A stretch of DNA of 64,000 bases from Bryobacteraceae bacterium CoA2 C42 (lineage in GTDB: Bacteria > Acidobacteriota > Terriglobia > Bryobacterales > Bryobacteraceae). Shown piece after piece: positions 8,380-17,900 of this stretch (position 1 is its first letter; every line of letters starts with the position of its first letter). Both the position numbers and the translations under genes were made by a program. Below the pieces are notes generated by a model that had not been told where the DNA came from, made no database searches, and saw only the letters and a list, made by a program, of their open reading frames with translations. The DNA is taken from contig JAINDL010000019.1 of NCBI GenBank assembly GCA_019931245.1, forward strand, positions 62,001 to 126,000. Reading direction: 5' to 3'.

Positions 8380-9729
8380 ATGCGTGGTTGGTTGGCCAGG
8401 TTTGGGTTCGTTTCGCAAAAAGGGGTGGCGCGGCTGTGGCGGCGCTTCTTTCTCCCCTGGATGCGGCCCATCCACGGCGCGTTTCCGTTAACGCGTACGG
8501 GCGTGGCATTTCTCCTGCTGTTTGGGTTGGCGGTGTGGTTTCAAGGGGTGTTGCACCTCGATCTGGTCCTGCTCGTGGCGGGGTTGGCCGGGCTTCTGGT
8601 GATTCTGTCGCTGCTGCTGTGCACACTGGCCGGCGCGGCGTGGCTCGCCTGGCGCTCGCGGCAGGCCCGGACGCCCGGCCTGCTCGACCTGGAAACCCGG
8701 ACGCCGCAGCCGACCGGCTACCGGGTGGCCTATCCGCGCTGGATTCCCTTTACGGTGGCCCAGTGGCAGTGGGTCAACGATGGCCGCGGCGAGACGGCGG
8801 CGGCGATAACGGTGGAGCGGCAGGGCGGCGAACTGGTCGAAATGGCGGCGCCGGAGCGCCGGTGCATCGTCGAACGCGTAGTGCGGCGCTTCGCCGTGCG
8901 CGATCTGTTTGGCCTCGCCGAGATCGCCTGGCGCCGGGCGGAGACCGTGAGCCTGCGGGTGCTGCCCGAACGGGGCATGCTCGCGCAGATGCCGCCGCCG
9001 GCGGGCATGGCCGACGGCGACGACCTGTCCGATGTCTACGCCGAACCGCGGGGCGACAGGGTGGAGATGCGGCAGTACGCCCCCGGCGACCCGCTGCGCA
9101 TGGTGCTCTGGAAGGTGTACGCGCGAACGAGCCGGATGATGGTGCGGACCCCGGAACGCAGCGTGGCCGAGCGGCGGAAAGGGTGTGCCTATCTGGTCAC
9201 GAGCGCCCAGGACGATGCGACGGCGGCCGTTGCCCGCATCGCTATTGAGCGCAATTTGCTGGGCGACGACTGGTGCTTTGCCGCCGACGGCGTCGACCGC
9301 CACGCTACCACCCGAGAGGAAGCGCTCGAAGTACTCGCCCGGAGCGGCGAGGCCGATCCCGCCGCGCGCGGCGGCAGCCTGGGAGCCTTCCTTTCCAAAA
9401 TGGAAAACGAAGGATACCAATTCTGTATTCTCCTGCTGCCGCCGGAGGCTGCGGCCTGGGAGTACGCCGCGGCGCAGGTCCCCGGCGGGGGTGTCATGCG
9501 GATGCAGATTCTGACCGGCGTCGAGGCGGTGCAGCCCGAGCCGGAGGGCCCTCCGGCGTGGAAGGAGCGCTTAAAACAGTGGTTTGTCCGCCCGGCGGGC
9601 GAGGAGCGGCATACCCTCGAGGAGCTGCGGCGTTTGGCGACCGGCACGGCCGGAATGGCGGCGACGGCGGGCGTGGCGGAGCGGCAGACAGGAAATCTGT
9701 TCCAGGATATCCTCGGAGGAAGGGGTTAG
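8380..9729 (+). CDS. DUF58 domain membrane protein
   Basis: A 449-residue protein with two adjacent hydrophobic segments near the N-terminus ('VAFLLLFGLAVWFQGVLHL' and 'LVLLVAGLAGLLVILSLLL'). A cytoplasmic DUF58 region follows, marked by 'DRVEMRQYAPGDPLRMVLWKV'. DUF58 proteins occur beside MoxR AAA ATPases and transglutaminases, where they are thought to act in assembly or metal loading of cell-surface complexes; the molecular job is unproven. The ATG at 8380 was chosen. A much longer open frame from 7690 runs antisense through the sulfatase and was rejected. The next gene starts on the base after its stop, so it is the first gene of a four-gene operon. Confidence 0.87.
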   Translation: MRGWLARFGFVSQKGVARLWRRFFLPWMRPIHGAFPLTRTGVAFLLLFGLAVWFQGVLHLDLVLLVAGLAGLLVILSLLLCTLAGAAWLAWRSRQARTPGLLDLETRTPQPTGYRVAYPRWIPFTVAQWQWVNDGRGETAAAITVERQGGELVEMAAPERRCIVERVVRRFAVRDLFGLAEIAWRRAETVSLRVLPERGMLAQMPPPAGMADGDDLSDVYAEPRGDRVEMRQYAPGDPLRMVLWKVYARTSRMMVRTPERSVAERRKGCAYLVTSAQDDATAAVARIAIERNLLGDDWCFAADGVDRHATTREEALEVLARSGEADPAARGGSLGAFLSKMENEGYQFCILLLPPEAAAWEYAAAQVPGGGVMRMQILTGVEAVQPEPEGPPAWKERLKQWFVRPAGEERHTLEELRRLATGTAGMAATAGVAERQTGNLFQDILGGRG

Positions 9730-11934
9730 ATGACGCCGCGCAACTCGATCTGGTGGAAACTGCCCGGCGTGGTCATCTGGATGAGCGCCGTGGGGCTGCT
9801 GGCCGCGGGTTACACCGCGCCGGCCGGTTTGCTGTTCGCCCTGCTGGGGGTGGTGACCGCGTTCGTACTGGCGGGCGCACTCGAAGCGTTGCCGCTGCGC
9901 CTGGGCCGGTTGTGGCTGGCGGCGGCGGGGGTGATGGGGCTGACGGTGACGCTGAGCGCGTTTCTGCGCGGGAACAGTACGGTGGTGGGCTTGCTCGGCA
10001 GCGAATCGGTTTATGCGATCACAGAGGCGGAGAACTGGTTCGTCGGGGTGGTCTGCTGGCTCACGCCGGTGCTGCTGTCGGCCCGCCGGTTCTCGCTGTT
10101 TCTGACGGTAGAGGCCGCTTCGCTTGTCGGGATCTTTTCGAGCGTGCTGGCGGCGCACCGCGACGGTTCGATTCACCGCCCGTTTTTTGTAACCGACTGG
10201 CTGCTCGAACGAAACTACGACCCGATGCCGTTCTTCCTGGGAGCCGGGGCGCTGCTGGGGATCCTGCTGGTGGTCTGGATGCTCAGCCGCAGTTCGGCCA
10301 AACGGACCCTGCTCGATCCGGTGCTGCTCATCGCCATGATTGTGGCGCTGTTCCTGTTTCTGCCGGACGGCAAACTCCGGCAGTTGTCGGCCTTCGCCGG
10401 CGGTGCGGGCGGCAGTGAGAAGGATAAGAAGGAGCGGCCGCATCACGGGGGGCAGGGCGGCAAGGGCGAACAGCAGCAGGATCAGAACCAGAACCAGGAC
10501 CCGAACCCGTCGGGCGGCGAGGGGCGGAAGAGCTTCCCCGTGGCGGTGGTCAGCCTGCACGACGACTATCAGCCGCCCTACGGGACCTTCTATTTCCGTC
10601 AGGACACGCTCAGTAACTACAACGGCCGGCGCCTGGTGCGCGATGCCTCCGGCAAGCTTGATACCGACGTGGGCATGCCCTTTCCGGCCGAGCCGATTGA
10701 GGTCCCGCTGCGCGACCGCGCCGACACCGCCCCGGGAGGCCGGGAGCGCATCGCCCATCGCCTCCGCACGACCGTGGCGCTGATGACGCCGCATTCGAAG
10801 CCCTTCGGCCTGATCGACGTCTCGAAGCTCGAACCAGCGCCGAACCCCGATGCCAAGCGCTTTGAACGCGCCTATAAAGTGGAGTCGATTGTGCTCGACG
10901 CCGACTTCGGAACGCTGCTGAACCGTTCGCTGGGGTCGGAGAAGTGGACGCCGGAGATGTGGCAGCACTACACCGAGGTGCCCGAGGACGCCCGCTACCG
11001 GCAGATTGCCGAGCAGGCCAAACAGCTGCTGCCGGCCCACCTGCGCGGCATCCCGATTGCCCAGGCGCTGGCCATCAAGTTCTGGATGGACAAGAACACC
11101 ACCTACAATCTCAACGTGCCGCAGGTGGATGAGGACGCCGACCCGGTGGCCAGCTTCCTGTTCGGTGATCGCAACGGGTACTGCGTCCACCTGGCGCACT
11201 CGGCCGTCTACCTGTTCCGGACCATGGGCGTGCCTTCGCGCGTGAGCATCGGCTATGCCGTGGGGGCGCGGCAGCGCGGAGACGGGTCGACGATTCTGAT
11301 CCGGAACGGCGATGCCCACGCCTGGCCGGAGGTGTATGTGCGCGGCCTGGGGTGGGTGGTTCTCGACATCACCCCGGAGAAGGTGATCACCCCGCCGCAG
11401 GAGGAGAAGGTGGATCAGGACCTGCAGCGGATGCTCGGCGAGATGGCCCGGCAGACCCCGGGGTCGCCGAAGGAAGAGAACCCGCCCGCCGGGGACGGCG
11501 ACCTGCGGAAGGCGCTGCTTGAAGCGATGCAGGGTTTGAGCAAGGCGATGGTTCCGGTGCTCCTGTTCACCCTGGGCGCGCTCTATCTGATGAAGTTCTG
11601 GCGCCGCTGCGAACCCCGGTTCTGCAGCCCGGCGCGCCTGCCGGTCGCCTCCTACCGGGCCGCGCTCGATTCGCTCGCTGACCTGGGCCTATACCGGGAG
11701 CGCGGCACCTCGCGCGAGGCCTTTGCCCGGCGGGTAGCCGAACGGGTTCCGGCGATGACCGACCTGACCGAACTGCACATGCGGGCCGCGCTTGGCCCGG
11801 CCGTGCCGCGGCTGGGGCGGGAACAGTATCTGGCTCTCTCGGCGGCCGTGGCCCGCCAGGCGGGCCATGGCATGCAATGGTGGCGGCGTCTGCTTGGTCT
11901 GCTGCACCCTCTCTCGTGGTGGAAAGTCTCTTAA
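9730..11934 (+). CDS. Membrane transglutaminase-like protein (TgpA type)
   Basis: A 734-residue protein. The N-terminal 215 residues hold about six membrane segments. A Lys/Gln/Asn-rich linker follows ('GEQQQDQNQNQDPNPSGGE'). A periplasmic transglutaminase-like domain carries a catalytic triad: Cys in 'NGYCVHLAHSAVYLF', His in 'GDAHAWPEVYV', Asp in 'VVLDITPE'. A further membrane segment lies near residue 600 ('AMVPVLLFTLGALYLMKFW'), then a cytoplasmic tail. The layout matches TgpA-like proteins coded beside MoxR and DUF58. The likely role is cross-linking, amidation or proteolysis of an envelope substrate. It begins immediately after the DUF58 stop. Confidence 0.88.
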   Translation: MTPRNSIWWKLPGVVIWMSAVGLLAAGYTAPAGLLFALLGVVTAFVLAGALEALPLRLGRLWLAAAGVMGLTVTLSAFLRGNSTVVGLLGSESVYAITEAENWFVGVVCWLTPVLLSARRFSLFLTVEAASLVGIFSSVLAAHRDGSIHRPFFVTDWLLERNYDPMPFFLGAGALLGILLVVWMLSRSSAKRTLLDPVLLIAMIVALFLFLPDGKLRQLSAFAGGAGGSEKDKKERPHHGGQGGKGEQQQDQNQNQDPNPSGGEGRKSFPVAVVSLHDDYQPPYGTFYFRQDTLSNYNGRRLVRDASGKLDTDVGMPFPAEPIEVPLRDRADTAPGGRERIAHRLRTTVALMTPHSKPFGLIDVSKLEPAPNPDAKRFERAYKVESIVLDADFGTLLNRSLGSEKWTPEMWQHYTEVPEDARYRQIAEQAKQLLPAHLRGIPIAQALAIKFWMDKNTTYNLNVPQVDEDADPVASFLFGDRNGYCVHLAHSAVYLFRTMGVPSRVSIGYAVGARQRGDGSTILIRNGDAHAWPEVYVRGLGWVVLDITPEKVITPPQEEKVDQDLQRMLGEMARQTPGSPKEENPPAGDGDLRKALLEAMQGLSKAMVPVLLFTLGALYLMKFWRRCEPRFCSPARLPVASYRAALDSLADLGLYRERGTSREAFARRVAERVPAMTDLTELHMRAALGPAVPRLGREQYLALSAAVARQAGHGMQWWRRLLGLLHPLSWWKVS

Positions 11935-11937
11935 AAC

Positions 11938-12990
11938 ATGGATCCCTTATCTGCTCCCGCCCCTCATCCGTTGACCCCGGCCGCTGAAGTCGCCCGGGTC
12001 CTCGGCAGCCGTCTGCGCGCCGCCATCAAGGGCCGCGACGAGGTGATCAACCTCATTCTCACGGCGCTGTTCGCCGACGGCCACGTCCTGCTCGAAGACT
12101 ACCCCGGCTCGGGCAAGACGACGCTGGCCAAGGCGCTCGGCGAGTCCATCAGCGACGCCAGCGGCCGCCATATCGCTCCGTTCCGGCGCGTGCAGTTCAC
12201 CCCGGACCTGCTGCCGAGTGATATCACCGGCGTGAGCATCTTCGACCCGCCCACCGGCCGCTTCGAGTTCCGGCCCGGCCCCATCTTCGCCCACGTCCTG
12301 CTGGCCGACGAGATCAACCGCACCTCGCCGAAGGTGCAGTCGGCGATGCTCGAATCGATGGCCGAAAAACAGGTGACGGTGGACAACGTCACCTACCCGC
12401 TCGACGAGCTCTTCTTCGTCATCGCCACGCAGAATCCCCGCGATCTCGCCGGGACCTACCCCCTGCCGGTCGCCCAACTGGACCGGTTCCTGTTCAAGAT
12501 CAACATGGATTACATCGACCGCGAGTCCGAGGTCGAGGTCCTGAACACCCGCCGGCAGCGCCGGTCGGCCCCGCCGGACCGCCTCGTGAGCCGCGACGAG
12601 GTGATCGTCGCCCGGCAGCTGATTGAGCAGTATGTCTTCGTGCACCCGCTCATCAACCACTGCCTCGTCGACACGGCCCGCAATCTCCGCGCGCACAAGA
12701 AGGTTTTGCAGGGGCTGAGCACGCGCAGTCTCGTGCTGATGATCCCGGCCCTGCAGTCGATGGCCATGCTGGCGGGCCGCGACTATGTGACGCCGCAGGA
12801 TATCTACTATCTGGCCCCCTACGTCTTCGGCCACCGGCTCGTGATCGCCCCCGGCGTCGGCGAGATGAAAAAAGTTGTGCACGAGTGTCTCGCCGAGCCG
12901 CTCGAGCAGCTGACGCGGATGACCCTGGCGGGCCAGGCGCCGGTGGCCACGCCCCCCGCCGACCCCTACCCCGCCGGACCCGTGAACTGA
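11938..12990 (+). CDS. moxR: MoxR family AAA+ ATPase
   Basis: A 350-residue AAA+ ATPase of the MoxR group. Walker A is 'EDYPGSGKTTLAKAL', the AAA_3 hallmark 'RVQFTPDLLPSDITGVSIFD' follows, Walker B is 'VLLADEINR', and sensor residues lie in 'FFVIATQNP'. The C-terminal lid region is complete. MoxR ATPases act as chaperones that assemble or insert cofactors into complexes, usually with a VWA or DUF58 partner; here the partner is the DUF58 protein two genes upstream. The start lies three bases after the transglutaminase stop. The stop TGA shares its last base with the ATG of the TPR gene. Confidence 0.94.
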   Translation: MDPLSAPAPHPLTPAAEVARVLGSRLRAAIKGRDEVINLILTALFADGHVLLEDYPGSGKTTLAKALGESISDASGRHIAPFRRVQFTPDLLPSDITGVSIFDPPTGRFEFRPGPIFAHVLLADEINRTSPKVQSAMLESMAEKQVTVDNVTYPLDELFFVIATQNPRDLAGTYPLPVAQLDRFLFKINMDYIDRESEVEVLNTRRQRRSAPPDRLVSRDEVIVARQLIEQYVFVHPLINHCLVDTARNLRAHKKVLQGLSTRSLVLMIPALQSMAMLAGRDYVTPQDIYYLAPYVFGHRLVIAPGVGEMKKVVHECLAEPLEQLTRMTLAGQAPVATPPADPYPAGPVN

Positions 12991-14894
12991 TGCGCCTGCT
13001 CACCCTGCTCCTGCTTTGTGTCCGCGCCCTGCTCGCCGAGGATCTCGACCTGGCTTCGGCCCGGAATCTCATTGACCGGGGCCGTTTTGTCCGCATCCGC
13101 GAGATCGCCGAGCAGTCCCTGCGCGAAAACAAGAACTCGATCATGGGCAACTATCTGATGGGGGTGGCCATGCATCGCGGCGAAGCCAACCTGCCGCTGG
13201 CGCGCTACTATCTCGGCCGCGCCCGGACGCTGGTCGAGCGCGCCGAGTCGACCGGCTTTGACTCAAACCGCTCCGAACTCCACTCGAACGTGCTCTTTGA
13301 GCTGCTCCTGGTGGCCGGACTCACCGAAAAACACGACGAGCAGTTGAAGATCGTGGCCGAGTTCAACGAGCTGTTCCGGATCGATATGGGGGAGCGGACC
13401 GGCTGGGCGCTCATGAAGCTCGGCCGCTATGAGGAGGCCCGCCGCCTCATGCGCCGCTACGTTGAATCGAAAGACCCCGATGTCCGGCGCGGTGCGCTCA
13501 ACACGCTCGGCTCGATTGAGATGACGCTCGGCAACTACGAGGAGGCCTTCGGCTGGTTCACGATTCTCAAAAGTGAGTTGACCGAGCGCGACCGGGTGAA
13601 CATCGCCACGCTCGTCCGCAATCGCGCCGAAGTCGCCACCGTGCTGCTGCGCTTTCCGGAGGCCGAGGCCGATACGCTCTACGCCACCCGGCACTTTCAT
13701 CCGTCGAGTAACTCAAACCCGTGGATGTCGCTCGCCATTCTCTACGTCGGCCAGGGCCGGCTGGCCGAAGCGCTGGGCGCGCTTCGCAACATGCACTCCT
13801 GGGACCAGCGTAGCGACCCCACGCTCGAGCAGCAGCGGTGGAACGACGGCCAGCAGGCGACGGCGATCATCCTGATGGCGGCTGGCTACAACACCGAAGC
13901 GCTCAACATCCTGCGGAAGATCCGCAACAAACCGGACCGCCGCGGGGTGACGAGCGGCAACGCCGAGCAGGCCGAGATCGGTCTGCTGTACCTCTACCGG
14001 GAAGCGCTGCTGCTACAGCGGGAGCAGATCCGGGAAGAGATGAGCTGGAACACGCTGCCGGAGTGGGGCCTCGCGCTCTGGGAGCGGCTGAAGCTGGAGC
14101 GGGAGCTGTGGGAGGCCAACAGCCGGCTGAATGCGCTGCTGATTCCGCAGAGCCGGCTGAGCTGGATTCTCCGTCCCTACGCACCGGATTCTCCCATTGT
14201 GGAGTGGATGCGCACCGGGCTGCACCTGCCCGTGGGCGATGGTCTCGTCGCGGTGGAGCTGCGGACACTGCTCGCGCGCAGCGGCAAGAACGCCGACCGC
14301 GAGAAACCGTACCTACAGGCAGCCCTCGGGGAGACCCTGATCTCGCAGGGCGCCTATGCCCCGGGCCTGGCCGCGCTCACGGCGGCGCGCGGCGCGCTGC
14401 CGCAGGAGGAGGTGCTGCTGCGCACGCGCCTCGAAGTGCTGTTCGGGTACGCGAATGAGCGGCTTGGCCAGAGCGAGGCCTCGGTGACGGCTTACCGCAA
14501 CGCGCTCGAGCGAAACCCCGGCCTGTTCCGCTCGCTTGATCTGACGCTTCCCGTGACGCTGTCGCCGGACAGCAGCGAGGCAGCCAAGCAGACGGTGACC
14601 TTCCTTGAAAAGAGCCCGCGCTTCCACCGGGGGCGCGGCTTTACGCTGGCCGTGTTCACCGCGGGTAACCGGTTGGACGCGCGTCTGTCCGGCCGGGACG
14701 GCACGGTGTTCATGCAGGCCTCCGTGGTCCGGCTGCCGGATGCCAAGCAGACGGCCCGGATGCTGGCCAAGGAGATCCATCGCCGGGCTTTTGCCGCCAA
14801 AGTAGACCTGTCACAGGCCGATATCAACTCGCTCGACGGCTCGACAACGGCCGGCGATGCGATGCAGCTCAAGGAGATGTTCGGGATTCCGTAA
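12990..14894 (+). CDS. Secreted TPR-repeat protein
   Basis: A 634-residue protein with an N-terminal signal peptide ('MRLLTLLLLCVRALLA'). Repeated helix-pair segments of TPR type follow, for example 'KLGRYEEARRLMRRYVESKD', 'LGNYEEAFGWFTIL' and 'ERLGQSEASVTAYRNALERN'. It probably scaffolds protein contacts in the periplasm or at the outer membrane. The start is the ATG overlapping the MoxR stop by one base (TGATG), so it is coupled to the operon. An upstream in-frame extension into moxR is ignored. Fourth and last gene of the DUF58 operon; a perfect GC-rich hairpin lies directly after its stop. Confidence 0.8.
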   Translation: MRLLTLLLLCVRALLAEDLDLASARNLIDRGRFVRIREIAEQSLRENKNSIMGNYLMGVAMHRGEANLPLARYYLGRARTLVERAESTGFDSNRSELHSNVLFELLLVAGLTEKHDEQLKIVAEFNELFRIDMGERTGWALMKLGRYEEARRLMRRYVESKDPDVRRGALNTLGSIEMTLGNYEEAFGWFTILKSELTERDRVNIATLVRNRAEVATVLLRFPEAEADTLYATRHFHPSSNSNPWMSLAILYVGQGRLAEALGALRNMHSWDQRSDPTLEQQRWNDGQQATAIILMAAGYNTEALNILRKIRNKPDRRGVTSGNAEQAEIGLLYLYREALLLQREQIREEMSWNTLPEWGLALWERLKLERELWEANSRLNALLIPQSRLSWILRPYAPDSPIVEWMRTGLHLPVGDGLVAVELRTLLARSGKNADREKPYLQAALGETLISQGAYAPGLAALTAARGALPQEEVLLRTRLEVLFGYANERLGQSEASVTAYRNALERNPGLFRSLDLTLPVTLSPDSSEAAKQTVTFLEKSPRFHRGRGFTLAVFTAGNRLDARLSGRDGTVFMQASVVRLPDAKQTARMLAKEIHRRAFAAKVDLSQADINSLDGSTTAGDAMQLKEMFGIP

Positions 14895-14916
14895 CGGGCC
14901 GCGGGGAAGCGGCCCG
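14895..14916. terminator. GC-rich hairpin between convergent genes
   Basis: A perfect eight-pair stem (CGGGCCGC / GCGGCCCG) with a six-base GGGGAA loop starts right after the TPR stop and ends eight bases before the convergent 2-oxoglutarate dehydrogenase stop. No clear T tract follows on either strand. It could be a bidirectional terminator or an mRNA 3'-end stabiliser. The assignment rests on position and stem strength. Confidence 0.5.
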
Positions 14917-14924
14917 CCCGGCGC

Positions 14925-17900
14925 TTATCCTTTCCTGCGGGCGACCAGACGGGTCCGCGGCTGCGGCTTTGAGGAGGCATCCATGGCCTCCTGCACCAGG
15001 TCCGCCTGCTCGAAGTTATGCCGCTTGAGCGAGCCCGGCGCCGGGCTCGCGGACTCGTCCCGGCCAATGTAGCGCAGAGCCCGCCGGCTGCTGTCGAGCA
15101 GCGGCTGCACGTGTTCGCGCACAAACCGCCACGCGCCCATATTGCGCGGCTCCTCCTGCACGAAGCAGACCTCGGCCGTTACGGGGTAGCGCGCCAGCAC
15201 ATCCTGCAGCTCCGCGGTCGGGAACGGGTAGATCTGTTCGATACGGATGAGCGCAATGTTGGTCACGCCCTTCTTTTCGCGAGCTTCGGCGAGATCGTAG
15301 TGCACCTTGCCGGTGGACAGAATCACGCGCTTCACCCGCGTCGCCTCGGTCAGCGCCGTATCGCCCAGGATTTCGCAGAAGCCGCCCTTGGTCAGGTCGG
15401 CCAGCGTCGAACTGGCCCGGGGCAGGCGCAGCATCCCCTTCGGCGTGAACACAACGAGGGGTTTCCGCATGCCGCGACGGTCGTCGCCCCCGTGCATCTG
15501 GCGGCGCAGCACGTGGAAGTACTGCACGGCCGTGGTCGGGTAGACCACCTGAATATTGTCCTCGGCGCACAGGGAAAGGAAGCGTTCGAGGCGGGCCGAG
15601 GAGTGCTCCGGACCCTGTCCCTCCTGCCCGTGCGGCAGCAGCAGCACCAGGCCGCTCGGCTGGCCCCACTTCTGCTGCGAGCAGGTGATGAACTGGTCGA
15701 TCATGATCTGCGCGCCGTTGGCGAAGTCGCCAAACTGCGCCTCCCACAGCACCAGGCACAGCGGGTCCGCCACCGAGTAGCCGAACTCGAAACCCATCAC
15801 GGCGTACTCGCTCAGGCAGGAGTCCCAGACCTCAATCCGCGCCTGGTTGGGCTCGAGGTGCTGAATCGGGATGTAGCGTTCGCCGGTTTCGGCGTCCGAG
15901 AAGACAAGGTGGCGCTGCGAGAAGGTGCCGCGGCCGGAATCCTGACCGCTCAACCGCACCGGGGTACCTTCGAGAACCAGCGTGCCAAAGGCCAGCGCTT
16001 CGGCCGCGGCCCAGTCCACCGGTCCGCCGTCGAGCATCTGCAGCCGCTTGTCGATGAAGCTCTTCAGTTTGGGATGGACCTGGAAGTCCTCCGGGAAGGT
16101 CGTCGAGCCATAAACAACCCGTTCGAGGATGGAACGGTCGACGGCCGTCTGCGGAATCTCGCGCCGGACGTCGGATTCATCCACTACGGCCAGTTCCTGG
16201 AACTCGTACTGCTGGGCATTCGCCTGGCTGCGCACCTGGGCTTCGCTCAGCCGCTGCGTAATCGCCTTCTTCATGCGGTCGACTTCGTCGGCCGAGATTA
16301 CCTTTTCGCGGACCAGCCGTTCGGCGAACAGGGTGGCCACCGACGGCTGCGGGCGAATCTTGCGGTACATGATCGGCTGGGTGTAGCTCGGCTCGTCGCC
16401 CTCGTTATGGCCGTGGCGGCGGTAGCAGATCATATCGATGACCACGTCTTTTTTGAAACGCTGCCGGAAGTCGAAGGCCAGTTGGGCGACGCGGATGCAG
16501 GCCTCCGGATCGTCGCCGTTCACGTGGAAAATGGGGGCGTCGACAATCCGGGCCACATCGGTGGCGTAGAGGGAACTGCGGTAGGATTCCGGCTGGGCCG
16601 TGAATCCGATCTGGTTGTTGATGACGACGTGAATCGTGCCGCCGGTGGTGTAGCCTTCGAGCTGCGACAGATTCAGCGTCTCGGCCACCACGCCCTGCCC
16701 GATAAACGCGGCATCGCCGTGGATCAGCAGCGGGATGACGCGCTCGCGCTTGGCGTCGCCCAGCCGGTCCTGCTTGGGCCGGACAATGCCTTCCACCACC
16801 GGGTTCACGGCTTCCAGGTGGGAGGGATTTGGCGCCACGCTGACGACAATCTCCCGGCCCGACGGCGACCGCCGCACGCCGCTCGCCCCGAGGTGATACT
16901 TCACATCGCCCGAGCCCTGAATCGAGCCCTCGTACGGGTTGCCTTCAAACTCGCTGAAGATCAGCTCCGGCCTCTTGCCGATGATGTTGGTGAGGATGTT
17001 CAGCCGGCCGCGGTGCGCCATGCCGATGACGATCTCGTGCGCCAGATGGTCGGCCGCGCGCACGACGATCTCGTCGAGGATCGCCACCGTGGATTCGCCG
17101 CCTTCGAGCGAAAACCGCTTATGGCCCACAAACCGGTTGCCGAGGAACTGTTCAAAGCCTTCGGCTTCGAGGACGCGTTCGAGCGCGCGGACGCGGTCGC
17201 CTTCACCGAGCGGCCAGTTATTGGCCTGTGGTTCCATGCGCTGCTGCAGCCAGGTCTTCTGCTCAGGCGACTGAATGTACATGTACTCGCAGCCGATTTT
17301 GCCGCAGTAGGTCTGCCGCATCTTCTCGAGCAGTTCGCGGAGGGTGGCCACCAGATGCGGCGCCCCTTCGCCCACCGCGGCGCCCAGCGACCCGGTGACA
17401 AACTCGCGATCAAGGTCCCAGATCGTCAGGCCGTAGTGCGCCGGGTCGAGTTCGGGGTGGTATTGAATCTCCGAGCCGAGCGGATCGAGGTCGGCAATCA
17501 GATGGCCGCGCATCCGGTAGGCGTTGATCAACTGCAGGACCGAGCTCTCTTTGCCGATCTCCACCTGGCGGAAGCCGCCGGCCGGGCGCGTCATCACCGC
17601 GCGATCCGGTTCCCATCTGACGGGCTGGTGCGGCATGCGCAGATCGTGGAAGATCTCGCTGTAGAAGTTATCCTCGCCCTGCAGAAGCCCCTGCAGCTTG
17701 CCGAGGAAGGCCCCGCTCTCGGCACCCTGGATGATCCGGTGGTCATAGGTGCAGGTGACCATCATCACCTTGCCGATGCCCAGCATGGCCCGCATCTCGT
17801 CGGCGACGCCCTGATATTCAGCCGGAAAGTCGATGGCGCCGGTGGCGATAATGCAGCCCTGACCGGGCATGAGGCGGGGGATGGAGCCCACGGTGCCTAC

